Source: Accumulibacter sp964420975
Lineage (GTDB): Bacteria; Pseudomonadota; Gammaproteobacteria; Burkholderiales; Rhodocyclaceae
DNA: 64,000 nucleotides
Reading direction: 5' to 3'
Assembly (NCBI GenBank): GCA_964420975.1
Contig: CAYQVH010000001.1
Span: 248,001-312,000 of the forward strand
Both the position numbers and the translations under genes were made by a program. The notes below the pieces were generated by a model, which was given only the letters and a program-made list of their open reading frames with translations, did no database searches and was not told where the DNA came from. How positions within the stretch are numbered: position 1 is the first letter of the stretch; every line of letters starts with the position of its first letter. Shown piece after piece: positions 26,829 to 35,941 of this stretch.

Positions 26829-28217
26829 ATGAGCCGACTGCTCGCCAGCTGGCTGTTTGACGGCGCTCGTCGTTGGCCGACGCAATGCGCCTTGCTGACT
26901 CCGCGGCGGGCGTGGAGTTACCGCGAGTTGGCCGCTTTCGCAGCGCACCGCGCAGCGCTGCTACGTAGCCCTGCGCGTGATCCGACGACTGGCGCCCTGG
27001 TCTGCGCTGCGGATGCAGATGAGATCGCGCTGGCGGTGGTCGCCTGCGCCGCCGCCGGCGTCGCGCTGTTGCCGCTCGACCCGCGGACCGCAACGCAGGT
27101 CTTTCCACGCCTGCAGGCGCTCGCCGGCGGACGCTTGCGCTGGTTACCAAAACTGCCGCCAACCGCGCTAGCTAATGCCCCGCCATCGGCAGTCGGATCG
27201 CCCGAAGAGGTCGCCTGCTTGATCGCCACCAGCGGTAGCGAAGGCGATGCGAAAGTCGTGATGTTGACCGATGCCAACCTCGAGGCAGCGGTTGCCGCGG
27301 CGAATGCGCGTCTGTCGCTGCGCGCCGGCGACCGCTGGTTGGCGTGTTTGCCGCTGCACCATATCGCTGGCCTTTCGATCGTTTACCGCTGCTTGCGCGC
27401 TGGCGCAACCGCGATGGTGCACGACGGCTTCTCGGCCGGCGCTGTCTGGCTGGCGTTGCAGTCCCATCCGGTGAGCCATCTCTCGCTGGTACCGGTGATG
27501 CTTGCCCGCCTGCTCGAGGTCGCCGCCAGCGCCCGACCGCCGGTGACTTTGCGCCACGTTCTGGTCGGCGGTGCGGCCTTGTCGAGGCCGTTGTTTGAGC
27601 GTGCGCTGGCGGCCGGATGGCCCATCTGCCCGACTTGGGGAATGAGCGAGAGCGCCGCGCAAGCCGCCACACGGGTAAACGCTGGTAGCGACTGGCAGGT
27701 CGGCCAGGTCGGCCCGCTGCTCGCCGGACTCGAAGCTCGCATCGCAGCGGACGGGCGGATTCATCTTCGGGGTCCCCAGCTGATGGCGGGCTACTTGAAC
27801 CGCGAGTGGCGACCGGGGCAGGGCTTGGTCGACGGGTGGCTGGAGACCGGCGATCTCGGATCCCTCAACGCGGCTGGCGAGCTGACGATACTCGGCCGCG
27901 CCGACGACCTGATGAACTCGGGAGGCGTCAAGGTCCACCCGTTGGTGGTCGAATCGTGTCTGGCCGGCTGTCCCGGTGTGCGCGACGCTGCCGTCAGCGC
28001 ACTGCCGGATGCGGAATGGGGCGACACGCTGGTGGCTTTGATCGTCGGCGATGCCGAGACGCCGGCAGTCATCGCCTGGATCGGCAGTCGATTGCCGCCG
28101 GCTCAACGCCCGCGGCGCGTCATTCGGGTGGCAACGCTGCCGCGGAACACGCTGGGAAAGCTCGAACGCCCGAGGTTGCGCCAGCTCGTGCAGGAGACTC
28201 TGGGAATCAACCCATGA
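26829..28217 (+). CDS. menE: o-Succinylbenzoate-CoA ligase
   Basis: The 462-residue adenylating enzyme activates o-succinylbenzoate with CoA in menaquinone synthesis. The AMP-binding loop (LIATSGSEGDAKVVML), the TWGMSES motif, WLETGDLG and the C-terminal lysine region (PRNTLGKLERPRL) are visible. Identity as MenE instead of another acyl-CoA ligase rests on the following menF and menD, with which it forms an operon. It overlaps menF by 4 bases. The start at 26829 is the first ATG giving the normal N-terminus. Confidence 0.88.
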   Translation: MSRLLASWLFDGARRWPTQCALLTPRRAWSYRELAAFAAHRAALLRSPARDPTTGALVCAADADEIALAVVACAAAGVALLPLDPRTATQVFPRLQALAGGRLRWLPKLPPTALANAPPSAVGSPEEVACLIATSGSEGDAKVVMLTDANLEAAVAAANARLSLRAGDRWLACLPLHHIAGLSIVYRCLRAGATAMVHDGFSAGAVWLALQSHPVSHLSLVPVMLARLLEVAASARPPVTLRHVLVGGAALSRPLFERALAAGWPICPTWGMSESAAQAATRVNAGSDWQVGQVGPLLAGLEARIAADGRIHLRGPQLMAGYLNREWRPGQGLVDGWLETGDLGSLNAAGELTILGRADDLMNSGGVKVHPLVVESCLAGCPGVRDAAVSALPDAEWGDTLVALIVGDAETPAVIAWIGSRLPPAQRPRRVIRVATLPRNTLGKLERPRLRQLVQETLGINP

Positions 28218-29638
28218 GCCTTGGTGAACTGCTGGACACCCGGCGCATCGCCCTTCTCCGGCAGCGGCTGCTGGCCCGCGTGCACGACGTTTCGCCGCGC
28301 GGCCTGCTGAGCGTTACCCTGGATCTGGGCGCCGGCGACGACCGCTGGCTGAACGTCGATCTGGCCAACCCCTGGGTGCTCTGGTGGGCAACGCCGCGTG
28401 TCGCCGAGAGCGCCGGCGTGGAGCGTGAATATTGTCTGGCGCTAGGGTCTGCGATGTGGTTTTCGAGCGCCGGCAGCGCCCGGTTTCGTGCCTTGCAGGC
28501 AGCCTTTACCGGACTAGGGGCAATCTGGGTGCACGACGATCCAGACCACACCGGGGTCGAGGCGGCTGCCCACATCGGCTTTGCTTTCGCCGAGGAGACG
28601 CTCGACACGCTCGCCAACGCTCGTTTGGTGGTGCCGGCGGTTCTCCTTCGCAGCCGGCGAGGACGGCGCCTGGTGACCTTCAGTTGTCCGGCGCAGGCGG
28701 CGGAGGGCGCGCTGACCAGCTGGTTCGAGGCCTTGCGCGGGGCGGACCGACGGCTGCCGGCGAGCGGGCTGACCAGGCGCTGGGTGCCCCAGCCGTCGAT
28801 CGTCGGCGAGCAGGCGTTTATCTCGCGCGCCCGCGCCGCGCTGGTGGACATCGAACGGGGCTTGCTCGAAAAAATGGTGATCACGCGTAGTCTCCGCTTG
28901 CGCAGCGAGTCGCCGGTTTCAGCAGCGTCAGTGCTGGCGGAGCTGGCCGAGGCGAACCCCGACTGTACGATCTTCGGGGTCGGCGAGCAGGGACAGAGTT
29001 TTGTTGGCGCAACGCCCGAGCGCCTCGTTTCGCTGCGCCAGGCCACGGTAACTGCCGACGCCCTGGCCGGCACTGCCTGGGTGGGTGGCGATACCGGGTC
29101 GCCCGCCTCGCTCGACTTGTCGGATAGCAAAAACCGCCGCGAGCATCAGCTGGTGGCCAACGACGTGCGCGCGGCGCTCGCTGCCGTCGGTGTTGCGCTC
29201 GACCCGCAGCCAGCACCGACAATCAGGCAGCTCGGTTCGATCCGACACCTGCAGACGACGATCGGCGGTCGCCTGCCCGGCGGTGGTGGATTTTTCGACC
29301 TGCTGAGCGCGGTTCATCCGACGCCCGCCGTCGGCGGCCTGCCGCGCGATCGGGCTCGCCACTGGTTGCTGGCGCATGGCGATCGGCGACCGGCCTGGTA
29401 CACCGGGGGTATCGGCTGGATCGATCGCAGCGGGGATGGGGACGTCTTCGTCGCGCTTCGCTGCGCGCGGCTGCGGGGATGCGAAGCCGAGCTTTTCGCG
29501 GGGGCGGGACTGGTCGCAGGTTCCGAACCGCTCCAGGAGCTGGCGGAAACCGAGGCCAAGCTGACCGTCGTCACCGCGGCATTGCTCGGCACGACCGCCG
29601 CCTCAGGCTATCGCTCGCCAAGGAGCGCGAGCGCATGA
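28214..29638 (+). CDS. menF: Isochorismate synthase
   Basis: The 474-residue chorismate-binding enzyme converts chorismate to isochorismate, the entry step to menaquinone. The C-terminal chorismate-binding half shows FVGATPERLVSLR, the SKNRREHQLV segment and HPTPAVGGLPRDRA, all conserved in MenF/EntC/TrpE relatives. MenD directly downstream argues for a menaquinone, not a siderophore, role. It is coupled by ATGA overlaps to menE (28214-28217) and menD (29635-29638). Confidence 0.9.
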   Translation: MSLGELLDTRRIALLRQRLLARVHDVSPRGLLSVTLDLGAGDDRWLNVDLANPWVLWWATPRVAESAGVEREYCLALGSAMWFSSAGSARFRALQAAFTGLGAIWVHDDPDHTGVEAAAHIGFAFAEETLDTLANARLVVPAVLLRSRRGRRLVTFSCPAQAAEGALTSWFEALRGADRRLPASGLTRRWVPQPSIVGEQAFISRARAALVDIERGLLEKMVITRSLRLRSESPVSAASVLAELAEANPDCTIFGVGEQGQSFVGATPERLVSLRQATVTADALAGTAWVGGDTGSPASLDLSDSKNRREHQLVANDVRAALAAVGVALDPQPAPTIRQLGSIRHLQTTIGGRLPGGGGFFDLLSAVHPTPAVGGLPRDRARHWLLAHGDRRPAWYTGGIGWIDRSGDGDVFVALRCARLRGCEAELFAGAGLVAGSEPLQELAETEAKLTVVTAALLGTTAASGYRSPRSASA

Positions 29639-31359
29639 ACGCTGCCGACGACACCGGTCGCGTCAATCTGCGTTGGTCTCAGGCTCTTGTCAGCGGCTTG
29701 GTCAGCGCGGGTCTGCGTCATCTCGTCCTGTCGCCTGGGTCGCGCTCGAGCGCTTTGGCGCTGGCGTTTCTGCGCCAAGCGGACGTTCGTTGTCATGTCG
29801 TCCTCGACGAGCGGAGCGCCGCATTTTTTGCCCTGGGTATCGCGCGTCGCGGCGGAGAAGTCGTCGGCCTCTTGTGTACCTCCGGTTCGGCAGCGGGCAA
29901 CTGGTTCCCGGCGGTCATCGAGGCCGCTCTCGCCGGCGTTCCGCTGCTTCTGCTTTCCGCTGCGCGGCCAGCCGAAGTTACCGGCTGGGGCGCCAATCAG
30001 ACGCTCGATCAGAACCACCTGTTTGGCCAACACGTTCGTTCGTTTCATGCGCCACCACCGCCGGCTGACGATTTCGATCCTGCCTACTTGCAGCACCTGG
30101 CGGTACGCGCCGTCGCCGAATGCCGCTGGCCCTTGCCCGGACCCGTGCACCTGAATCTGGCCTTTCGCGAGCCCTTGCTGCCAGTAGACGGGTCCGCCTG
30201 TCCGCAGGGAGCGCCCTGCTCACCGCGGGTCAGTGTGGCGCAGCCGCAACTCGTGCCCGACGCACAAGTCGTCACCGCCGCGGCGGCAATCTTCTCCGGC
30301 CAACCGGGAGCGATCGTTTGCGGCGGCGCCGACTATCCCGGCGGTTTTGCCGATGCCGTTACCGCTCTGGCGGCGCAGCTGGACTGCCCGCTCCTCGCCG
30401 AGCCCCTGTCGAATCTCCGCTTTGGCTGCGCTGACCGAAGCCGTCTCTGCGTGCGCTACGACACCTATTTTCGTTGCCCGGATTTTCGCGACGCCTTGCG
30501 CCCGGCGTGGATTCTGCGTTTTGGTGCCTACCCGGTCGTCAAGTCGCTGCAGAGCTGGCTAGCCGCGGCAGGTGCACGTCAGATCGTGGTGACGGCCGAC
30601 AGCCGCTGGCCGGATCCGGAGCATCGCACGGAAGTGCTCATCCAGGCGGACCCCAAGGCCTTCTGCACAGCGCTCGCTGCCGCCTGCGGGCAAGCGCCCG
30701 CTGCCTCCCGCTGGCGATCGCGTTTCGCTGCCGCCGAGGCGGAAGCCGAACGGCTCTGCGGGCCTTATCGCCAGTGCGAGAATTTCGAAGGGGCCTTGAT
30801 CCCGACCCTGCTCGCCGATCTGCCGAGCAACTACGCGCTGTTTTGCGGCAACTCGTTGCCGATTCGCGATCTCGACACGTTTTCCGGGAGCGCCGACAAG
30901 CCGCTGCGTCTGTTTGCCAATCGCGGTGCCAGCGGGATCGACGGCAACCTGTCGACGGCGCTCGGCGTCGCGACGGGCGGCCCGTCTGTGGCGATCGTTG
31001 GTGACTTGAGCGCGCAACACGATCTGACCGCGCTGGCCGCTGCCGCTGGCCGTGATGTGGTGATTGTGGTCATCAACAACGGCGGTGGCGGTATTTTCGA
31101 ATACCTGCCGGTAGCCGGCTTGCCGGAGTTCGAGCGCGCCTGGTTGACGCCGCAGACCGTCGATCTGGTCGCGGCGGCGCGAAGTTTTGGTGTGCCGGCG
31201 CAGCGCGCGCGATCGCTGGCCGAGTTTGCCGGCGCGTTCTGCGTGGCCCTGCGCCGCGGGGGTCCGACCTTGATCGAAGTCGTCGTCGACCGCCGGCAAA
31301 GTGTCGCCCTGCATCGTGAGTTCGAACGGGTAGCGATGAGCACCGCTTGGCCGTCGTAA
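29635..31359 (+). CDS. menD: 2-Succinyl-5-enolpyruvyl-6-hydroxy-3-cyclohexene-1-carboxylate synthase
   Basis: This 574-residue thiamine-diphosphate enzyme joins 2-oxoglutarate and isochorismate. The N-terminal LVLSPGSRSSALALAF and DERSAAFFALG motifs and the ThDP-binding region with GDLSAQHD and NNGGGGIF are present. AAGGAG lies upstream of the start. menE-menF-menD run as a coupled operon. The other menaquinone genes (menB, menC, menH, menA) are not in the window. Confidence 0.95.
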   Translation: MNAADDTGRVNLRWSQALVSGLVSAGLRHLVLSPGSRSSALALAFLRQADVRCHVVLDERSAAFFALGIARRGGEVVGLLCTSGSAAGNWFPAVIEAALAGVPLLLLSAARPAEVTGWGANQTLDQNHLFGQHVRSFHAPPPPADDFDPAYLQHLAVRAVAECRWPLPGPVHLNLAFREPLLPVDGSACPQGAPCSPRVSVAQPQLVPDAQVVTAAAAIFSGQPGAIVCGGADYPGGFADAVTALAAQLDCPLLAEPLSNLRFGCADRSRLCVRYDTYFRCPDFRDALRPAWILRFGAYPVVKSLQSWLAAAGARQIVVTADSRWPDPEHRTEVLIQADPKAFCTALAAACGQAPAASRWRSRFAAAEAEAERLCGPYRQCENFEGALIPTLLADLPSNYALFCGNSLPIRDLDTFSGSADKPLRLFANRGASGIDGNLSTALGVATGGPSVAIVGDLSAQHDLTALAAAAGRDVVIVVINNGGGGIFEYLPVAGLPEFERAWLTPQTVDLVAAARSFGVPAQRARSLAEFAGAFCVALRRGGPTLIEVVVDRRQSVALHREFERVAMSTAWPS

Positions 31360-31385
31360 GCCCGGCAGGCTCTCCGCCGGTTGCC

Positions 31386-31420
31386 AAAAAAAAGCCTGCT
31401 CCCTTGCGGAGAGCAGGCTT
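31386..31420 (-). terminator. Intrinsic terminator of the acuI-prpE transcript
   Basis: Read on the minus strand, a perfect 10-bp stem (AAGCCTGCTC pairing with GAGCAGGCTT, loop of nine bases) is followed by a run of eight T. It lies 27 bases after the prpE stop. The plus-strand side has no T run, so it probably does not terminate menD transcription. Confidence 0.9.
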
Positions 31421-31446
31421 CCGGCGTCCGGTACTAGTCGCCGAGC

Positions 31447-33348
31447 CTAGGCCGTCTTGATCCCGAGCGCGCGCTGCAGCTGGACGAGTGCCGTCGGATC
31501 CTCAATCGTCGTCAGATCACCCGGATCGCGACCCTCGGCAAGCGCCTGGATCGAGCGACGGAGCAGTTTACCGGACCGCGTTTTAGGCAGCACGGTCAGG
31601 AAGTGGACACGACTTGGCCGGGCAATGGCGCCGAGGCTGTCGTCGACCTGCTTCATGATCTGCTTTTCGAGCGCAGCAGCCATTTCCGGGGTGGCGACAC
31701 TGTCGGCATTCTTGACCACTGCGAAAGCCATCGGCATCTGGCCCTTGAGCTGGTCGGCCACGCCCACCACGGCGACCTCGGCAACCGCCGCGTGGCCCTG
31801 GATCGCCTCTTCGATCTCCCGCGTGCCGAGACGGTGGCCAGCGACGTTGATCACGTCGTCGGTACGGCCAAGAATGTAGTGGTAACCGTCCTTGTCCTTG
31901 ATTCCCCAGTCAAACGACGAGTACACCTGGGGCTCGCGGAAGAGCGAGAAGTACGTGGAAACGAAGCGCGAATCGTCGCCCCAAACCGTCGACAGGCATC
32001 CCGGCGGCAGCGGCGGCAGAATGCCGACGATCCCTTTCTCGTCGACGTCGCACACCGTTCCGTCTTCACGGAAGATCCTGAGGTCGTAACCGTAGACCGG
32101 AAAGCTGGGCGTTCCGTAGCGAATCTCGGTTTTCTCGACACCCGGCATCGACGACAGCATGGGCCAGCCGGTTTCGGTCTGCCAGTAGTTGTCGATCACG
32201 GGGCGGCCGAGCTCGGTCATCAGCCATTCGTGCGTCGGCTGGTCGAGCGGCTCGCCAGCGAGGAAGATGTGCCGCAGTTTCGACAAGTCATACTTGTGCA
32301 TGTACGCCGGGTCGTGCTTCTTGAGAACCCGTGCCGCGGTCGGGGCGGAGAACATCACGGTGACCTGATACTTTTCGGCCAGGTGCCACCAGATGCCCGG
32401 GTCGGGGCGCAACGGCGTGCCTTCGTACATGATCGTCGCCATGCCGGCGATCAGCGGACCATAGACGATGTACGAGTGGCCAACGACCCAACCGATGTCC
32501 GACGTGGCGAAGTAGGTTTCGCCGGCATTGCCGCAAAAAATGTTCTTGATCGACGCTGCGAGTGCGACCGCGTAACCCCCGGTATCGCGTTGCACCCCTT
32601 TCGGTTTGCCGGTCGTTCCCGAGGTGTACAGGATGTAAGACGGATCCGTCGAGTCGAGCCACACCACCGGAACCTCGGCGTCCATGAACTGGGCGCGCAG
32701 GCTCGCATAGTCAACGTCGCGACCCTCGACCTTGTTGAAACCCTTGTCCAGTCCACGGTCGATCATCAGCACCTTGGCAGGCTTGTGTTGCGCCAGCGAA
32801 ATGGCTTCGTCGAGAAGGTCCTTGTAGGGCACGGCCTTGCCGCCACGCATGCCGGCGTCGGAGGAGACGATCAGCTTCGGTTCGGCGTCGTCGATGCGGG
32901 TAGCCAGCGAGCCCGAGGCAAAGCCACCAAAAACGACCGAGTGGATGGCGCCGATCCGGGTGCACGCGAGCATGGCGAACATCGCTTCGGCAATCATCGG
33001 CATGTAGATCAGGACGCGATCGCCCTTGCCGACGCCGAGGCTTTGCATGATCGCCGCCATGCGCATGACTTCGGTGCGCAATTCGGCAAACGTGTAGACG
33101 ACTTCCTGGTCGGTTTCGGTGGAGACGAAGACCAAGGCCCGGTCATTGGGACGCTCGGCGGCGTGCCGGTCGACGGCGTTGTAGCAGAGGTTGGTCTCTC
33201 CGCCGACAAACCACTTGGCAAACGGGGGACGAGAAAAATCGAGAACCTGGGTAAACGGCTTGTGCCAGTAGACAAGCTTGGCCTGTTCCGCCCAGAAGGC
33301 TTCCCGGTTCTCAATAGATTGTTTATGAAACTCCTGAACTGTCGTCAT
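31447..33348 (-). CDS. prpE: Propionyl-CoA synthetase
   Basis: The 633-residue acyl-CoA synthetase makes propionyl-CoA from propionate, ATP and CoA. It has the acetyl/propionyl synthetase layout: the P-loop YTSGTTGKPKG, the DNYWQTETGWP motif and the C-terminal catalytic lysine in TRSGKLLRRS (a known acetylation site in the family). Motifs such as EWLMTELGRPVIDNYWQTE and the overall length fit PrpE better than Acs. It is the last gene of a minus-strand set with the response regulator (46-base gap) and acuI. Confidence 0.93.
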   Translation of the reverse strand: MTTVQEFHKQSIENREAFWAEQAKLVYWHKPFTQVLDFSRPPFAKWFVGGETNLCYNAVDRHAAERPNDRALVFVSTETDQEVVYTFAELRTEVMRMAAIMQSLGVGKGDRVLIYMPMIAEAMFAMLACTRIGAIHSVVFGGFASGSLATRIDDAEPKLIVSSDAGMRGGKAVPYKDLLDEAISLAQHKPAKVLMIDRGLDKGFNKVEGRDVDYASLRAQFMDAEVPVVWLDSTDPSYILYTSGTTGKPKGVQRDTGGYAVALAASIKNIFCGNAGETYFATSDIGWVVGHSYIVYGPLIAGMATIMYEGTPLRPDPGIWWHLAEKYQVTVMFSAPTAARVLKKHDPAYMHKYDLSKLRHIFLAGEPLDQPTHEWLMTELGRPVIDNYWQTETGWPMLSSMPGVEKTEIRYGTPSFPVYGYDLRIFREDGTVCDVDEKGIVGILPPLPPGCLSTVWGDDSRFVSTYFSLFREPQVYSSFDWGIKDKDGYHYILGRTDDVINVAGHRLGTREIEEAIQGHAAVAEVAVVGVADQLKGQMPMAFAVVKNADSVATPEMAAALEKQIMKQVDDSLGAIARPSRVHFLTVLPKTRSGKLLRRSIQALAEGRDPGDLTTIEDPTALVQLQRALGIKTA

Positions 33349-33394
33349 AAAGACTCCCTATTCCAAGATTGAGACCCACCTGCACCCGTGGGAA

Positions 33395-34543
33395 CTATGC
33401 TTGCCGGTTGTCTGGAGGATCGCGCTCCCGGTCAAGCAACTTTTTTCGGATATCCGCCAAAGGCAGATCCAACTTCAACTCCCTTTTCAGCAATTCGAGA
33501 AACGGCAGAATCTCGTTGCCCAGGTGCACGAGATGCGGCACCACCACGCTTTCGTGTCCAGCCCTGATGAGATCAATCGCGTGGCTGAGGCGCGGCACAG
33601 GTACTTCTGACACCGGTCGAGCGGCGCTACTGACGACCCGGTTGCCACCGGCCTGCTGGGCAAGCCGCAACCTTTCGGCGGCAAGACCGAGCAGGGTGGC
33701 GGCGGTCGTCGCGCTGTCCACCGGCGTGCTGGCGACGCCGATACTAATCGACACGTCCAGGCGCTGTCCATGCACCGTGATGTTGGCGACCGCGATCGCC
33801 TCGCGCAAGCGGTTGGCAAACGCCTCGCACGCCGGGTACGGCGTTCCCGGCGAAACGATCGCCAGTTCGTCGTCAGTGTAGTGACCGAGACTGTCCTCCT
33901 TGCGCACCGTTCGCGCCAGCATGCTGGCAAGACGCTTCTTCAGCTCGTTCGCGAGTTCGTCGCCGTGGTCGGCGCGCAGCGCCTGGCAGCGGTCGAAGCC
34001 CACCACCAAGGCGCTCACCGGATCCTGCTGTCGCGTTGCCGCCGCCAGCGCTTGCGTGGCATGGTGATCGACGGCCTCCCGTTGCGGCAAGCCGGTGTCT
34101 GGATGCCGCGCCGTCGGCGTCGTCAGCGCCGAATCGCTCGCTTCGGTCTGGATGGCGGCGAGCTGTCGCAGGGATTCGATCCGGGTCAATAGTTCCGTCG
34201 CACCGATACCACGGCTGATGAAATCCGATGCGCCGAGTGCCTTGGCGCGTTCATTGGCTTCCTCGTTGTCGCCGACGATCATGAGGATCGGCAATTGGCG
34301 AATACGCGCCAGTCGTGATGCGCGAATGCGCACGAGTAGACCCTCGCCATCGAGGATGGGTGGCGCTGGCGAACAGATCACGAGTCGAATCGACGGGTCG
34401 AGTACCAGCGTCTGCCAGGCGGACTCGCCGTTGGTTTCCTCGCGAAAGCTGTAGTGGTCGCGAATGAGTTTGACCAGCGTCGCGCGGACCATTCGCGACT
34501 CGTCAACAATCAGGATCCGCGACCGCTCAGTCGGGTTTTCCAT
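33395..34543 (-). CDS. Response-regulator/GGDEF protein with degenerate active sites
   Basis: The 382-residue protein has an N-terminal receiver domain (about 8-125), a GGDEF-like domain (about 140-320) and a C-terminal helical tail. The receiver lacks the phosphoacceptor: the strand ends LVICSPAPPILDG, with Ser58 where Asp is expected, and the usual conserved Lys is Arg111. The GGDEF loop is TDDEL and its first two glycines are lost, so cyclase activity is unlikely. An RKED inhibitory-site motif is kept five residues upstream, so c-di-GMP binding is possible. It lies between acuI and prpE (32- and 46-base gaps) and may tie their use to c-di-GMP. Confidence 0.8.
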   Translation of the reverse strand: MENPTERSRILIVDESRMVRATLVKLIRDHYSFREETNGESAWQTLVLDPSIRLVICSPAPPILDGEGLLVRIRASRLARIRQLPILMIVGDNEEANERAKALGASDFISRGIGATELLTRIESLRQLAAIQTEASDSALTTPTARHPDTGLPQREAVDHHATQALAAATRQQDPVSALVVGFDRCQALRADHGDELANELKKRLASMLARTVRKEDSLGHYTDDELAIVSPGTPYPACEAFANRLREAIAVANITVHGQRLDVSISIGVASTPVDSATTAATLLGLAAERLRLAQQAGGNRVVSSAARPVSEVPVPRLSHAIDLIRAGHESVVVPHLVHLGNEILPFLELLKRELKLDLPLADIRKKLLDRERDPPDNRQA

Positions 34544-34575
34544 GGCACCTGCCGACCGCTGCGCGCTGCGTCCGG

Positions 34576-35571
34576 TTAGGCGCCGGCAACGTCGACCACG
34601 ACCCGCCCGCGGGCGTGGCCCGCCAGGAAGGCGTCAAAAATTCCCGGCAATTCGGCGAACGCGATGGTTCTCGTCAGCTCGTGCAAGTGTCGAGGTTTAA
34701 GATCACTGGCGAGACGTTGCCAGACGCCGCTGCGATACGGTTCGCCGATGTAACCGGAGTCGATCCCCAGCAGGCAGGCGCCGCGCAGGATGAAGGGCAT
34801 GACCGTCGTCTTCAGGGTTGGGCTGACGGCGAGGCCGATGCTGGCGATCGTCCCGCCCTGTCGCATCGTGCTCGCCATCCAGGCCAGGACGTCGCCGCCA
34901 AGATTGTCCACGGCGCCCGCCCACAACGCTTTGTCGAGCGGTTTGATACGGGCGAGGTCGAGCTGAGATCGGAACAGGATTTCTGAGGCGCCCAAGCGTT
35001 TCAGATAGTCCGCCTCGCTTTCCTTGCCGGTCAGAGCGGTCACCTGGTAGCCACGAGCGGCGAGCATGTCGATCGCCAAGCTACCGACGCCACCGGTCGC
35101 CCCGTCCACGATCACCGGCCCGTGGGCCGGCTGGAGACCGTTCTCTTCCATGCGGACGACGCTGAGGGCGGCGGTGAAACCGGCGGTACCCAGAGCCATG
35201 GCTTCAAACAGCGACAAACCGGCAGGTAAAGGCACGACCCAATTGGCGGGCACCCGGGCGTACCCGGCGTAGCCACCGTGGTGGGCGACGCCGATGTCGA
35301 AACTGGTGGCGATGACCGCGTCGCCGGCTGCGAACCGGGCGTCGGTACTGCTGACTACGGTACCCGAGAGGTCGATGCCGCCGACGCAGGGATAGCGCCG
35401 AATGATGCGCCCCGCTCCCGTCGCCGCGAGGGCGTCCTTGTAGTTGACGCTCGAATACGCCACCTGGATCGTCACCTCACCGCGATCCAGCTGTGATTCG
35501 TCGAGGGTGACGACGCTGCCGCGCGTCTTGCCCTCCGATTCCTCGATCAAATAGGCTTTGAAGGGACTCAT
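34576..35571 (-). CDS. acuI: Acrylyl-CoA reductase (NADPH), YhdH/AcuI type
   Basis: The 331-residue medium-chain reductase reduces acrylyl-CoA to propionyl-CoA with NADPH. It shows the family's N-terminus (MSPFKAYLIEE), YSSVNYKDALA, PCVGGIDLSGTV and the nucleotide-binding DGATGGVGSLAID. Zinc ligands of classic alcohol dehydrogenases are absent, as expected for YhdH/AcuI. The start at 35571 has a GGAGC Shine-Dalgarno; the frame upstream is not family-like. Its product is the acid thioester that prpE also makes, and both genes lie on the same strand. Confidence 0.9.
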   Translation of the reverse strand: MSPFKAYLIEESEGKTRGSVVTLDESQLDRGEVTIQVAYSSVNYKDALAATGAGRIIRRYPCVGGIDLSGTVVSSTDARFAAGDAVIATSFDIGVAHHGGYAGYARVPANWVVPLPAGLSLFEAMALGTAGFTAALSVVRMEENGLQPAHGPVIVDGATGGVGSLAIDMLAARGYQVTALTGKESEADYLKRLGASEILFRSQLDLARIKPLDKALWAGAVDNLGGDVLAWMASTMRQGGTIASIGLAVSPTLKTTVMPFILRGACLLGIDSGYIGEPYRSGVWQRLASDLKPRHLHELTRTIAFAELPGIFDAFLAGHARGRVVVDVAGA

Positions 35572-35941
35572 TTGTGCTCCATAGCGAGTGTCGTCGGCCG
35601 CTGACTGCCCGGCCGGGACACGCTGGCACCCAGCCGTCACTCAGCCGGTCGCCGCGAAGGGGGCCAAGATGGCGGAAGACTGCCCATTGACACGTGTGCG
35701 GCTGGCGCGAGGCCGGCGGACGACACTGTCTGACCACGCCCCGGAAAGGCCGACTATACGCGCTTCTTGAAGACATGCCACTGTGCACCGCACAAGCGAA
35801 TTGCTTTCAAAAGAAGGCTTCCGATAAATGAAAAACCCATTAAGTTAGGGTGTTGCAGGATGATTTTTAACTTTTTTCTGCTACTGCGATACGTCAGAAA
35901 GGGGTTTACAGTGTGACTTTTTTCACTTAAATTCCGTTCCC
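35572..35941. other. Divergent intergenic region, 370 bases
   Basis: This lies between acuI (minus) and the NlpC/P60 gene (plus). About 35770-35940 is clearly AT-rich. The only elements I can support are the promoter and dyad listed at 35905-35932; no gene is visible. Confidence 0.6.
35905..35932 (+). promoter_or_regulatory. Promoter of the NlpC/P60 gene overlapping a CRP/FNR-like dyad
   Basis: TTTACA (35905-35910) and TTAAAT (35927-35932) are 16 bases apart. Between them is TGTGA-N6-TCACT (35912-35927), a near match to the CRP consensus dyad, so a bound regulator would block the promoter. The -10 box ends only 9 bases before the ATG, so the mRNA would have almost no leader. Confidence 0.45.

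Noticed and set aside
31603..33372. A 589-codon plus-strand open frame opposite prpE
   Set aside because: It lies antisense to a gene with complete PrpE motifs; long antisense frames are common in GC-rich DNA. No family motifs seen.
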